Shown one piece after another: positions 55,515 to 63,396 of a stretch of 64,000 bases of DNA. The notes beneath the pieces were generated by a model. The model saw only the letters and a program-made list of their open reading frames with translations, searched no databases and was not told the origin of the DNA. A program made the position numbers and the translations under genes. Position 1 is the stretch's first letter, and each line of letters opens with the position of its first letter. The stretch comes from Aquimarina aggregata (GTDB taxonomy: Bacteria > Bacteroidota > Bacteroidia > Flavobacteriales > Flavobacteriaceae), in NCBI RefSeq assembly GCF_001632745.1, contig NZ_LQRT01000035.1, positions 434,001-498,000 on the forward strand, written 5' to 3'.

Positions 55515-56284
55515 TAGCAAGTATTGTTCTTGTCTTAATTATCATTTTATTGATCGCTCTCTTTGCTATTTTTCAAAAGAGGAAAAACAGTTTATTGATA
55601 CAACAAAAAGAAGCCAAGAAAAAATTTGAGACTACAATTATAGAGACTCAGGTAGAAATTCGCGAAGAAACTTTGCGTAATATTAGCTGGGAACTACATG
55701 ATAATATTGGCCAGCTACTTACGCTGGCCAAAATACAAGTAAACATTGCCCAAGACGATCCTAGTAAATTAGAAGAAGTTACAGAAACAATTACTAAAAG
55801 TCTTACAGAACTTAGATCCTTATCTAAATTAATTAATCCAGATGTTATCAAGAGTCTTAATCTAACCGAAGCTGTTACTCTTGAGATTGAACGCTTTAAT
55901 AGGATGCAATTTATCAAAGCAACCATACAGAGCAATGAAGAATTAGAAGAATTAGACGATAAAGTAGAAATTATCATTTTTAGAATATTACAAGAATTCT
56001 TCACCAATACAATAAAACATTCTAAGGCCTCAAACCTTAATGTAGACTTAAACTATCAAAATGATAAACTTATAATCCATGCAAAAGATGATGGTATTGG
56101 TTTTAACGATAAAAACTCTAGTCTTAAAAAAGGCATTGGTCTCTCAAATATCCAAAGTAGAGGAAAACTAATAGGCGCAGATATTCAATTAGATTCGGAA
56201 AAAGGAAAAGGAACCGAAATGACCCTTGTATACTATTATAAGAAAAACTTAAGCTTATTAGAGGATGATGTCGATTATGATTAA
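55469..56284 (+). CDS. Histidine kinase, NarL-partner type (HisKA_3)
   Basis: A 271-residue sensor kinase. It has one membrane helix (14-35), a coiled-coil linker, and a HisKA_3 phosphoacceptor helix with His77 in ISWELHDNIGQLLTLAKI. The HATPase domain has an N box (EFFTNTIKHSKA, Asn180), G1 (DDGIGF, 207-212) and G2 (GIGLSNI). There is no periplasmic or PAS sensor domain, so the signal must come from a partner, plausibly the overlapping B2 protein. The cognate regulator follows. Confidence 0.92.
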   Translation: MEQQETEILQETAILVASIVLVLIIILLIALFAIFQKRKNSLLIQQKEAKKKFETTIIETQVEIREETLRNISWELHDNIGQLLTLAKIQVNIAQDDPSKLEEVTETITKSLTELRSLSKLINPDVIKSLNLTEAVTLEIERFNRMQFIKATIQSNEELEELDDKVEIIIFRILQEFFTNTIKHSKASNLNVDLNYQNDKLIIHAKDDGIGFNDKNSSLKKGIGLSNIQSRGKLIGADIQLDSEKGKGTEMTLVYYYKKNLSLLEDDVDYD

Positions 56285-56413
56285 TTTTGTAATTGGATAC
56301 AAGAATAAATAAAAACGTATAGTGATAGTTAGATTCGTAAAAGCAACATCGATGAATTATGAATAACGATTTTGCATTTCCTCTTGACTATTAACAACAA
56401 TAAATTCAAACAG

Positions 56414-57052
56414 ATGAAATATTCAGTAGTAATCGTAGAAGATCATATTTTACTGTCTCAGGCATTATCAGGGTTAGTTAATGGATTTGATAAGTTCAAA
56501 ATATTATATATCTGTAAAAACGGAAAAGAACTTATTACTCGCTTTAAAGATCCCAAAAACATTCCAGATATTGTTCTTATGGACATTAACATGCCTATTA
56601 TGAATGGTATAGAAACCACTGCTGCTCTTAAGGAAGAATATCCGCAGGTAAAGGTATTAGCATTATCAGTAGAAGAAGATGAAAACACTATTCTAAAAAT
56701 GCTAAGAGCTGGTGCAAAAGGATACTTACTAAAAGACACCGAAAAAAGTATTTTAGAAAGTGCTTTATTGCAAGTTCAAGAAACTGGCTTTTATCACACC
56801 AAAGATGTTACTAATTTATTATTAGGTTCGTTAAACCCTAAAGAAGAAAATAAGGCAGTTTTAAAAGAACGAGAAGTTGAATTTATTAAACATGCTTGTA
56901 CAGAAAAAACATATAAAGAAATTGCAAGTGACATGTGTTTGAGCCCTAAAACGATTGAGGGATACCGAGATTCTATTTTTGAAAAATTAAATTTAAAAAA
57001 CAGAACTGGCTTAGTAATTTATGCTATTAAAAGTAAAATTTTTACACCATAG
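56414..57052 (+). CDS. LuxR/NarL-type response regulator
   Basis: A 212-residue regulator. The receiver domain has the acidic pair at 10-11 region (VEDH), phospho-acceptor Asp57 in VLMDINMP, Ser85 in LALSVEED and Lys107 in GYLLKD. The C-terminal GerE helix-turn-helix (TYKEIASDMCLSPKTIEGYRDSIFEKLNLKNR) binds DNA. The ATG at 56414 is chosen over an upstream TTG. A weakly spaced hairpin terminator follows. Together with the kinase it forms the output of the sensory locus; its targets are unknown. Confidence 0.93.
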   Translation: MKYSVVIVEDHILLSQALSGLVNGFDKFKILYICKNGKELITRFKDPKNIPDIVLMDINMPIMNGIETTAALKEEYPQVKVLALSVEEDENTILKMLRAGAKGYLLKDTEKSILESALLQVQETGFYHTKDVTNLLLGSLNPKEENKAVLKEREVEFIKHACTEKTYKEIASDMCLSPKTIEGYRDSIFEKLNLKNRTGLVIYAIKSKIFTP

Positions 57053-57134
57053 AAGTCTCTATCAAAAACTTAAATATCAGACGTTTACCCACAAGCATAT
57101 TTGTTTATTTTTTAAAATCATCCTTCTACAAACC

Positions 57135-57174
57135 AAAATCTTATACTGCCTTCGCCTTATTTTAAGATTTTTTT
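57135..57174 (+). terminator. Terminator of the sensory locus
   Basis: AAAATCTTA (57135-57143) pairs with TAAGATTTT (57163-57171) around a 19-nt loop and is followed by TTT. The loop includes GCCTTCGCC. Confidence 0.6.
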
Positions 57175-57342
57175 AAATCTAAAAAAGTTATCTTTATTAC
57201 ATATTGTAATTACTTTTGGCTCGTTTATTGATAAATGCAAAGACAAAATCATTATTGTTACTAAAAAAACAAGACAGATTTAACTGCTTATTTATAATAA
57301 ACTAACCATCTTATACTTTCATAAAAACACTGTTTTTTTGTT

Positions 57343-57350
57343 TATTTTTG
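57343..57350 (+). promoter_or_regulatory. rpoN promoter -7 box
   Basis: TATTTTTG, an exact TAnnTTTG match, 25 nt before the rpoN ATG. No -33 TTTG at proper spacing. Confidence 0.5.
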
Positions 57351-57375
57351 TGAGTAGAAGAACATTGATATTTTT

Positions 57376-58836
57376 ATGCTAAAACAACAACTAAATTTTA
57401 AGCTTTCTCAAAAACTATCTCCTCAGCAAATTCAACTTATGAAGCTGATTCAATTGCCTACACAAGCTTTTGAACAAAAATTAAAACAAGAGATGGAAGA
57501 AAATCCCGCATTAGATAGCGGTAAAGATAAAGCAGACGAATATGATGATGCTTTTAGTAATGAAAATGCAGCAGATGATGATTATGGTAATGAGAAAATT
57601 GAAACCGAAATCAATGTAGACGAATACTTAAGTGATGATGAAATTCCGAGCTATAGATTAAGTTCAAATAATTACAGCAATGATGATGAAGAAAAAAGTG
57701 TACCCTATGCTTCTGGTACATCATTTCGACAACACTTAATAAACCAACTAAACACCTATAGATTTGATGAAGAAGAGCGAGAAATAGCAGAATTTCTTGT
57801 TGGCAGTGTAGATGAAAGCGGATACATAAGAAGATCCCTGTCTGACATTCTTGATGACTTGGCGTTTACTCAAAACGTTTACACTACTGAAGAAAAAATC
57901 GAAAGCATCTTAAAAGTTGTACACCAATTAGATCCTGCTGGTGTTGGAGCACGTAACCTACAAGAATGCCTATGGATTCAATTGGACAGAAAAGAAACTA
58001 CAATACCTATAAAATTAGCTTCAGAAATACTGAAAAAGGCTTTTGACCATTTTAGCAAAAAGCATTATGATAAACTTTTGGCCAAATTTGACATCACAGA
58101 AGATCAGTTAAAAGAAGCAATAGATGAAATTGAGCACCTTAATCCTAAACCAGGAGGAGCTTATGCAGGTAACAACAGGATGATAGAACATGTCGTACCT
58201 GACTTTACTATAAGAATTGTTGAAGGCGACCTAGAACTTACTCTAAATGGGCGTAATGCTCCAGAACTTCATGTTTCTAGAGAATACAATAACATGCTAC
58301 AAGGCTACAAAGCCAGTAAAGAAAAATCTAAATCTCAAAAAGATGCAGTAATCTTTATCAAACAAAAGTTAGATGCTGCTAAATGGTTTATAGAAGCTGT
58401 CAAACAAAGACAACAAACACTTTTTATCACTATGAGTGCAATAATGCACTATCAAAAGAGTTATTTTCTTAGTGGTGATGAACGTACTTTAAGACCAATG
58501 ATCCTAAAGGACATCGCTGACGAAATTGACATGGACGTTAGTACAGTTTCTCGTGTAGCTAATAGTAAATATGTAGACACTCCTTATGGCACTAAGCTCA
58601 TTAAAGAGTTCTTTTCAGAATCCATGACAAATGATCAAGGTGAAGAGGTTTCTACAAGAGAAATAAAAAAAATACTAGAAATAACAATAGGCGAAGAAGA
58701 CAAGAAAAAGCCATTAACAGATGAAAAACTTGCCAAAATCCTAAAAGAAAAAGGATATCCTATTGCTAGAAGAACTGTAGCTAAATATCGGGAACAATTA
58801 GAAATTCCAGTTGCGCGGTTACGAAAGAAAATTTAA
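57376..58836 (+). CDS. rpoN: RNA polymerase sigma-54 factor
   Basis: A 486-residue sigma-54. The N-terminal activator-interaction region (LNFKLSQKLSPQQIQLMKLIQLPT) is Gln/Leu-rich, followed by an acidic linker (50-95), the core-binding domain, the HTH (MDVSTVSRVANSKYVDTPYGT) and the RpoN box (ARRTVAKYREQL, near 464) that reads the -24 element. The stop overlaps the next start by one base (TAATG). Confidence 0.98.
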   Translation: MLKQQLNFKLSQKLSPQQIQLMKLIQLPTQAFEQKLKQEMEENPALDSGKDKADEYDDAFSNENAADDDYGNEKIETEINVDEYLSDDEIPSYRLSSNNYSNDDEEKSVPYASGTSFRQHLINQLNTYRFDEEEREIAEFLVGSVDESGYIRRSLSDILDDLAFTQNVYTTEEKIESILKVVHQLDPAGVGARNLQECLWIQLDRKETTIPIKLASEILKKAFDHFSKKHYDKLLAKFDITEDQLKEAIDEIEHLNPKPGGAYAGNNRMIEHVVPDFTIRIVEGDLELTLNGRNAPELHVSREYNNMLQGYKASKEKSKSQKDAVIFIKQKLDAAKWFIEAVKQRQQTLFITMSAIMHYQKSYFLSGDERTLRPMILKDIADEIDMDVSTVSRVANSKYVDTPYGTKLIKEFFSESMTNDQGEEVSTREIKKILEITIGEEDKKKPLTDEKLAKILKEKGYPIARRTVAKYREQLEIPVARLRKKI

Positions 58837-59441
58837 TGAATTTTTTTCTAAAAAGTATTTCTTACATTTTACATCCTTTATTGATGCCTCTAGTGGGCGC
58901 AATAATTTATTTCTCTGCTGCGCCAAGATTTATCCCGGAAAACATTGTACAAGCAAAAATTTTTGGAGTAGTAGTAATGACCATTTTAATTCCGATTGTC
59001 TTATTTTTTTTCCTTAAAAGTATTGGAGCAATTACTTCGGTTCATTTAGCAACAGTCAAACAACGTAAAATTCCATTATTACTCCAAGCCTTGTTGTTAA
59101 TTGTTGTTATAAAATTGATCGTAGACATTTATCACCATCCAGAACTCTATTTTTTCTTTTTAGGAGTTTTATTTTCTATTCTTACTTCTATTTTTATGGT
59201 TTTATTTAATGTAAAAGCTAGCATACATATGATTGGCATAAGTGCTGTAACTATGTTTACAATAGCATTAAGTATTCATTTTGGAATGAATTTAATACTA
59301 CTTATTACATCTCTTATGATTGCCAATGGACTAGTAGCGACCTCTCGATTACACTATAAAGCTCATACAAATTTGGAGTTGATATTAGGTTTTTTAATTG
59401 GGATAATTCCGCAACTAACTCTTGTAAATTTTTGGTTATAA
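58836..59441 (+). CDS. PAP2-like membrane protein
   Basis: A 201-residue integral protein with about six helices. Conserved polar residues inside helices (SIHMIGISA, then SRLHYKAHTNLELILG) match the last two motifs of PAP2-type phosphatases (SGH and SRxxxxxHxxxD). The key Asp is replaced by Glu and the first motif is weak. A lipid-phosphate phosphatase or a non-catalytic relative is possible. It is coupled to rpoN and overlaps the convergent PorT-like gene by 6 nt. Confidence 0.65.
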   Translation: MNFFLKSISYILHPLLMPLVGAIIYFSAAPRFIPENIVQAKIFGVVVMTILIPIVLFFFLKSIGAITSVHLATVKQRKIPLLLQALLLIVVIKLIVDIYHHPELYFFFLGVLFSILTSIFMVLFNVKASIHMIGISAVTMFTIALSIHFGMNLILLITSLMIANGLVATSRLHYKAHTNLELILGFLIGIIPQLTLVNFWL

Positions 59442-60146
59442 AATATAAAAGATCAATCCGACCTTAACAGGATTCAAATTAACTTTATCACTATCATCGA
59501 TCAATGCATTTTTATCAAATAGCGTATTTAAGCTATAGTAAAAGTGAAAATTAAAGGTATTCCACCCAAAAGTAAATGTAGCCCCAAACCGCCATCGTTC
59601 TAATTCGTCAATTTTTGTTTGCCTAACTTGCAAATCACCTTGATCAAAGTTAGAGCTAAAATGATACAGATACCCTACTCTTAAACCTGTATAAATTCGA
59701 TAAAACTTATGCGTCTCTGGCACCGATGTTCTCCATCTAAATTCAAGAGGAGCTTCGACTAAATGTGTGTTAAATCTATTTCTTTTAAAATCAACTCCAT
59801 TTAAACGATTAAAAATACTTTGTTCTGTATTCTCTTCTTCTCCTATAAACAGATTATGGTTAAATAGATTTACAGAATATCCCAATCCCAATCCTATGGC
59901 AATGTTTCGTCTCTTATTTATTGGCATATCTCTAGTATATCCCATATGTATTCCTCCAGAAAAATCAGATTGACTAAAACCACTAGGCGTGTTTAAAAGA
60001 AAGTTATACGTAACGGCTACGTAAAATTGATCCTCTCGATACAATGAATCTAACACCTTTTTTTCTTCCTGGTTTACATCAATTTCTTGTCCAAAGCAAC
60101 TCAAGGCAGAAATAAAACATAGAACAAATAAAAATACATTCTTCAT
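59436..60146 (-). CDS. porT: PorT-like type IX secretion protein
   Basis: A 236-residue protein with a signal peptide (KNVFLFVLCFISALSCFG-QE) and about eight amphipathic strands ending in a C-terminal aromatic/Leu residue, an outer-membrane barrel. The segment FNTHLVEAPLEFRWRTS fits PorT/SprT, a component needed for type IX secretion and gliding in this phylum. The neighbourhood with ExbD genes and rpoN supports it from memory. ATG at 60146 is chosen over a GTG three codons upstream. The GH5 enzyme in this window carries a type IX sorting domain, so this machinery is likely to export it. Confidence 0.72.
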   Translation of the reverse strand: MKNVFLFVLCFISALSCFGQEIDVNQEEKKVLDSLYREDQFYVAVTYNFLLNTPSGFSQSDFSGGIHMGYTRDMPINKRRNIAIGLGLGYSVNLFNHNLFIGEEENTEQSIFNRLNGVDFKRNRFNTHLVEAPLEFRWRTSVPETHKFYRIYTGLRVGYLYHFSSNFDQGDLQVRQTKIDELERWRFGATFTFGWNTFNFHFYYSLNTLFDKNALIDDSDKVNLNPVKVGLIFYIL

Positions 60147-60215
60147 ACAGATCACTAAAGTAAATTTATTTCCTCAAAAAATAGGTAAACTTTAAAAAAA
60201 ACAACTATCACATTG

Positions 60216-60258
60216 TGAGTAAGGTCCAAAACACACTTTTTGTTTTAGACCCTACTCA
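60216..60258 (-). terminator. Hairpin after the first ExbD pair
   Basis: A 17-bp stem (60216-60232 with 60242-60258) with two mismatches on the plus strand that become G-U pairs in minus-strand RNA, so the structure belongs to the minus transcript. No T tract follows. Confidence 0.6.
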
Positions 60259-60278
60259 ATTGTACTACCCTACTAATA

Positions 60279-60761
60279 TTATGGCCTTAAATTATCTGTA
60301 GCCATTCCTTTTCTAGTAGTGTAATTAATTTTAAGAGCCTGTATCTCTCTTAATTCTTTTTTAATATCTCCTACCAATCCCATATTAGTATCTTTATCTA
60401 CCTTTAAGGACGTTATTAAAAATGGAACTAACTCATCAGGCTTAGATGCTCTTTCTGCTAAAATAAATGCTTTAATATCCTTAATCTCGGCAAATTTATC
60501 ATTTAGTTGAATTCTTGCTTCTGTTCCGACATTCTTATACCTTGAACTAGGTTTACCAGCATATATATTCATAATCAAACTTTTATTATCAAGTTTTTCT
60601 ACTTGGTCCGCAAAAGGCAGCTCATTTTTAATCATTAGAGTATCTTTTCGCATTTTTGTAGCTACCATAAAGAAAAACAATAACATAAACACGATATCGG
60701 GTAATGAAGCAGTTGAAATTTCTGGTAACTGTGTACCTTTCTTATTTTTAAATTTAGACAT
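60279..60761 (-). CDS. exbD: ExbD/TolR family protein, copy 2b
   Basis: A 160-residue ExbD-type protein: short cytoplasmic N-terminus, one helix (STASLPDIVFMLLFFFMVAT) with the proton-relay Asp, and a periplasmic domain. It is the near-twin of the protein at 61726-62208. It works with an ExbB-type channel to convert proton flow into force on outer-membrane partners. Last gene of the duplicated pair. Confidence 0.92.
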   Translation of the reverse strand: MSKFKNKKGTQLPEISTASLPDIVFMLLFFFMVATKMRKDTLMIKNELPFADQVEKLDNKSLIMNIYAGKPSSRYKNVGTEARIQLNDKFAEIKDIKAFILAERASKPDELVPFLITSLKVDKDTNMGLVGDIKKELREIQALKINYTTRKGMATDNLRP

Positions 60762-60781
60762 AAGACTAGAGAATTAAGTTA

Positions 60782-61390
60782 TTATTGAAATACTGGTTCT
60801 GCTTCAGAAATTTTTTCTGGAAACATAGATTGTATTTTTTTAATCTTTTCTCTTAAATCTTTCCTGTCAACACTATTTGTTGTATTCTTTAAATTCCTTT
60901 CGAGTTCTTGAAATGAAGTACCAAATAATCTAATTGCCTCTCTGTTACGTAAAATTGTATAAGCCCCTACCAATTCATTTTGAACGGTAATGTATGTTTC
61001 ATAATTGGTCTTACGATTATTAACAACTGATATTACAGCTTTATCTGGGTTATCAGAAGAGTGTATATCATGCTCTCCTTTACAATAAGCGCAACTTAAC
61101 TCTCCTGTACCACCTCCATTATCTAAAAATGCGAGAGCCGCATTCTTAAGCGCTGTGACATCCATTTTCTCGCCTTCTACTAAAAGCTCATTCAATTGAT
61201 TTAATTCTACAGTAAAGATGTTTCTTTTTCGGATAACATTATCTACAGGATCGTCTATTGGTGGTGGAAGTTTTCTGGATATCCCATAATCCGTCTCAAT
61301 AGTTGTTGTAACCAAAAAAAAGATGAGTAATAAAAATGCAATGTCCGCCATAGAACCTGCATTTACACTTGGTGCTGATCTTCTTGCCAT
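60782..61390 (-). CDS. exbD: ExbD/TolR family protein, copy 2a
   Basis: A 202-residue ExbD protein with the helix AGSMADIAFLLLIFFLVTT (Asp in the helix) and a periplasmic domain holding a CxxC (SCAYC) and HSSDNP. It is the paralogue of the protein at 62232-62840, with 20 nt to the next ExbD. A near-perfect dyad at 61435-61453 lies 45 nt before its start, so this pair probably has its own promoter. Confidence 0.92.
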   Translation of the reverse strand: MARRSAPSVNAGSMADIAFLLLIFFLVTTTIETDYGISRKLPPPIDDPVDNVIRKRNIFTVELNQLNELLVEGEKMDVTALKNAALAFLDNGGGTGELSCAYCKGEHDIHSSDNPDKAVISVVNNRKTNYETYITVQNELVGAYTILRNREAIRLFGTSFQELERNLKNTTNSVDRKDLREKIKKIQSMFPEKISEAEPVFQ

Positions 61391-61434
61391 AATAAATATA
61401 TATTTAATTAATAATTACTTACAGAATCAACTAA

Positions 61435-61453
61435 TTGTGACTATAAGTGACAA
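61435..61453. promoter_or_regulatory. Dyad before the duplicated ExbD pair
   Basis: TTGTGACT and AGTGACAA around ATA; symmetrical at 7 of 8 positions. Its position upstream of the 61390 start suggests an operator. Confidence 0.45.
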
Positions 61454-61663
61454 GAATGATTTAGAAGAGACTATTGAAAACGACAGGTTGGTAGGTTAGT
61501 AAGGTGTCTATTTCAAATAAAAACTGGGATTATCTACATATAATTCAATATCACTTTGGATGGCTAGATATTGATACTAAAATGTTAGATCACAATTATT
61601 AAAACAACAACAATTGTTATACCACTTTTTAAAAATCAAAGGAATAAAAATGAAAATCATAAA

Positions 61664-61689
61664 AAAATCCCACCTTTTGGTGGGATTTT
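61664..61689 (-). terminator. Terminator of the exbB-exbD operon
   Basis: AAAATCCCACC (61664-61674), 4-nt loop, GGTGGGATTTT. On the minus strand it is followed by a T-rich tract, so it ends the 63-61.7 kb operon. Confidence 0.88.
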
Positions 61690-61725
61690 AATCTAATATT
61701 ATAATAAGATGAAGTACCGTAGATT

Positions 61726-62208
61726 CTATTCAATATTGTTAACAGCCTCTCCGGTTCTGGTTGTATAGTTAATCTTCAGCGCTTGTACTTCTCTTAATTC
61801 TTTTTTGATATCACCTACAAGTCCCATATTAGTATTACCATCAACTTTTAAAGCAGTAGTTAAGAAAGGTACTAATTCTTCTCTTTTAGCAGCTCTTTCG
61901 GCTAATATGAACGCTTTGATATCTGCAACTTCGGCAAACTTATCATTAAGTTGAATTCTAGCTTGGTTACCAGCACTTGCACTGTATCTTGAACTAGGTT
62001 TACCTGCATATATATACATTACCAAATCTTTTTTATCAAGCTTCTCTATTTGATCGGCTTGTGGTAACTTATTCTCAATCATCAATGTATTTTGACGCAT
62101 TACTGTCGCAACCATAAAAAAGAATAATAACATAAATACAATATCCGGTAATGAAGCTGTAGAAATCGCTGGTAATTCACCACTTTTTTTCTTGTTAAAC
62201 TTAGACAT
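61726..62208 (-). CDS. exbD: ExbD/TolR family protein, copy 1b
   Basis: A 160-residue ExbD with the same helix (STASLPDIVFMLLFFFMVAT) and the periplasmic AGKPSSRY, ARIQLNDKFAE and NTMGLVGDIKKELREVQALKINYTTR-like segments as its twin at 60279-60761. Last gene of the ExbB operon, followed by a terminator. In Bacteroidota such operons energise TonB-dependent transport or motility/secretion motors (GldLM are a different family). Confidence 0.93.
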   Translation of the reverse strand: MSKFNKKKSGELPAISTASLPDIVFMLLFFFMVATVMRQNTLMIENKLPQADQIEKLDKKDLVMYIYAGKPSSRYSASAGNQARIQLNDKFAEVADIKAFILAERAAKREELVPFLTTALKVDGNTNMGLVGDIKKELREVQALKINYTTRTGEAVNNIE

Positions 62209-62231
62209 AAGAATTTTGTTTTTGTTATTAC

Positions 62232-62840
62232 TTATTTCTTTGGTTCTGCCTCAGAGAGTTTCTCTGGGAACATAAACTGTATCGTTTTAATATCTTCCTT
62301 AAGTGATACTTTACTACCTGTATAGTTCACATCTTTTAGGTTTTTTTCCATCTCTACGAAAGTTTTACCAAAAAGACGTTGTGCTTCTCTATTACGTAAT
62401 GTTGTATATGCTGCAACCAATTCATTTTGAACAGCTATATACGTTTGATAATTAGTTTCTCTATTATTACGCAGAGAGATTACGGCTTTAGTAGGATTAT
62501 CTGATGAAGATGGATCTCTATCACCTTGACAGAATTTACAAGCTTCATCTCCTGTACCACCACCATTATCTAAGAATTTGATTGCTGCTTCACGAAGATC
62601 CTTTAATTCCATCGGAGCTTCTTCCACTAACAAATCATTATTCTTGTTCAGCTCTACCACAAAAATATTTTTTTGTTTAAGAACTGGTGGTTCAACATTA
62701 TCCTCCTGTGGTGGAGGAAGCTTACGGCTAATACCGCTATCCGTTTCAATAGTAGTAGTAACCAGGAAGAATATAAGAAGTAAGAATGCTATATCTGCCA
62801 TAGATCCTGCATTAACTTCTGGTGCTGATCTTCTTGCCAT
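62232..62840 (-). CDS. exbD: ExbD/TolR family protein, copy 1a
   Basis: A 202-residue ExbD with the Asp-bearing helix AGSMADIAFLLLIFFLVTT and a periplasmic CxxC (ACKFC). It has a proline-rich turn (KLPPPQED) before the periplasmic part. It lies 23 nt ahead of the second ExbD and 2 nt behind the membrane protein gene upstream. Confidence 0.93.
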   Translation of the reverse strand: MARRSAPEVNAGSMADIAFLLLIFFLVTTTIETDSGISRKLPPPQEDNVEPPVLKQKNIFVVELNKNNDLLVEEAPMELKDLREAAIKFLDNGGGTGDEACKFCQGDRDPSSSDNPTKAVISLRNNRETNYQTYIAVQNELVAAYTTLRNREAQRLFGKTFVEMEKNLKDVNYTGSKVSLKEDIKTIQFMFPEKLSEAEPKK

Positions 62841-62842
62841 AA

Positions 62843-63316
62843 TTATTTACCTATTAGTTTTTTAATACCAGAGAAAAACATTAGTCCAACTGCAACTGCA
62901 GCCAAAACATAAAATGCATATAATCCAGTTCCTACCCACTTAGATCCACTAGCAGAAAGTACTTCACCATCTTTCATTGGGGTTTCTACACCTGTTGCAA
63001 GCGCAAAACCGATACCAACGATAATTAAGAAAGCAACAATACCTATAGCAGCATTTTTAAGACCTGCAGGGTTTTTTGCCAATGTTGAAAATACAGCAAT
63101 TAAGGTAGCAATAATAGTAACTACAAAGATAATCAATGTAAGACTATATAAAGGATCTACTGATGGGCTAGCCAATTCTAAAGGAAGTTCTCTAGCTTCA
63201 GAAACACCATTTTGATCCATTAAATCACTAATTGAACTACTCATTACATACCAAAGGATTGCTCCGATGATACCAATTGCCATTACAACATATGATAATA
63301 TTTTAGAAATTTTCAT
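62843..63316 (-). CDS. Membrane protein of the ExbB/ExbD operon
   Basis: A 157-residue protein with about four helices: ILSYVVMAIGIIGAILWYVM, YSLTLIIFVVTIIATLIAVF, AAIGIVAFLIIVGIGFAL and GLYAFYVLAAVAVGLMFF. It separates ExbB from ExbD and is usual in flavobacterial operons of this type, but I know of no function. A structural or assembly part of the motor is inference. Confidence 0.8.
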   Translation of the reverse strand: MKISKILSYVVMAIGIIGAILWYVMSSSISDLMDQNGVSEARELPLELASPSVDPLYSLTLIIFVVTIIATLIAVFSTLAKNPAGLKNAAIGIVAFLIIVGIGFALATGVETPMKDGEVLSASGSKWVGTGLYAFYVLAAVAVGLMFFSGIKKLIGK

Positions 63317-63396
63317 GTGTCTTATTTTTTAATTTGGAATGCTTACCGCACTCATAATAAACAATAACGATTTACTTTTCTGTAGGTAAACTGTTA

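Larger units (their letters stand above)
57053..57375. other. 323-bp gap before rpoN
   Basis: It contains the regulator terminator (57135-57174) and the rpoN -7 box TATTTTTG at 57343-57350. No gene supported. Confidence 0.55.
61391..61725. other. 335-bp gap between the ExbD pairs
   Basis: It holds the dyad TTGTGACT-ATA-AGTGACAA (61435-61453, one mismatch) and the terminator of the upstream operon (61664-61689). No gene supported. Confidence 0.6.
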
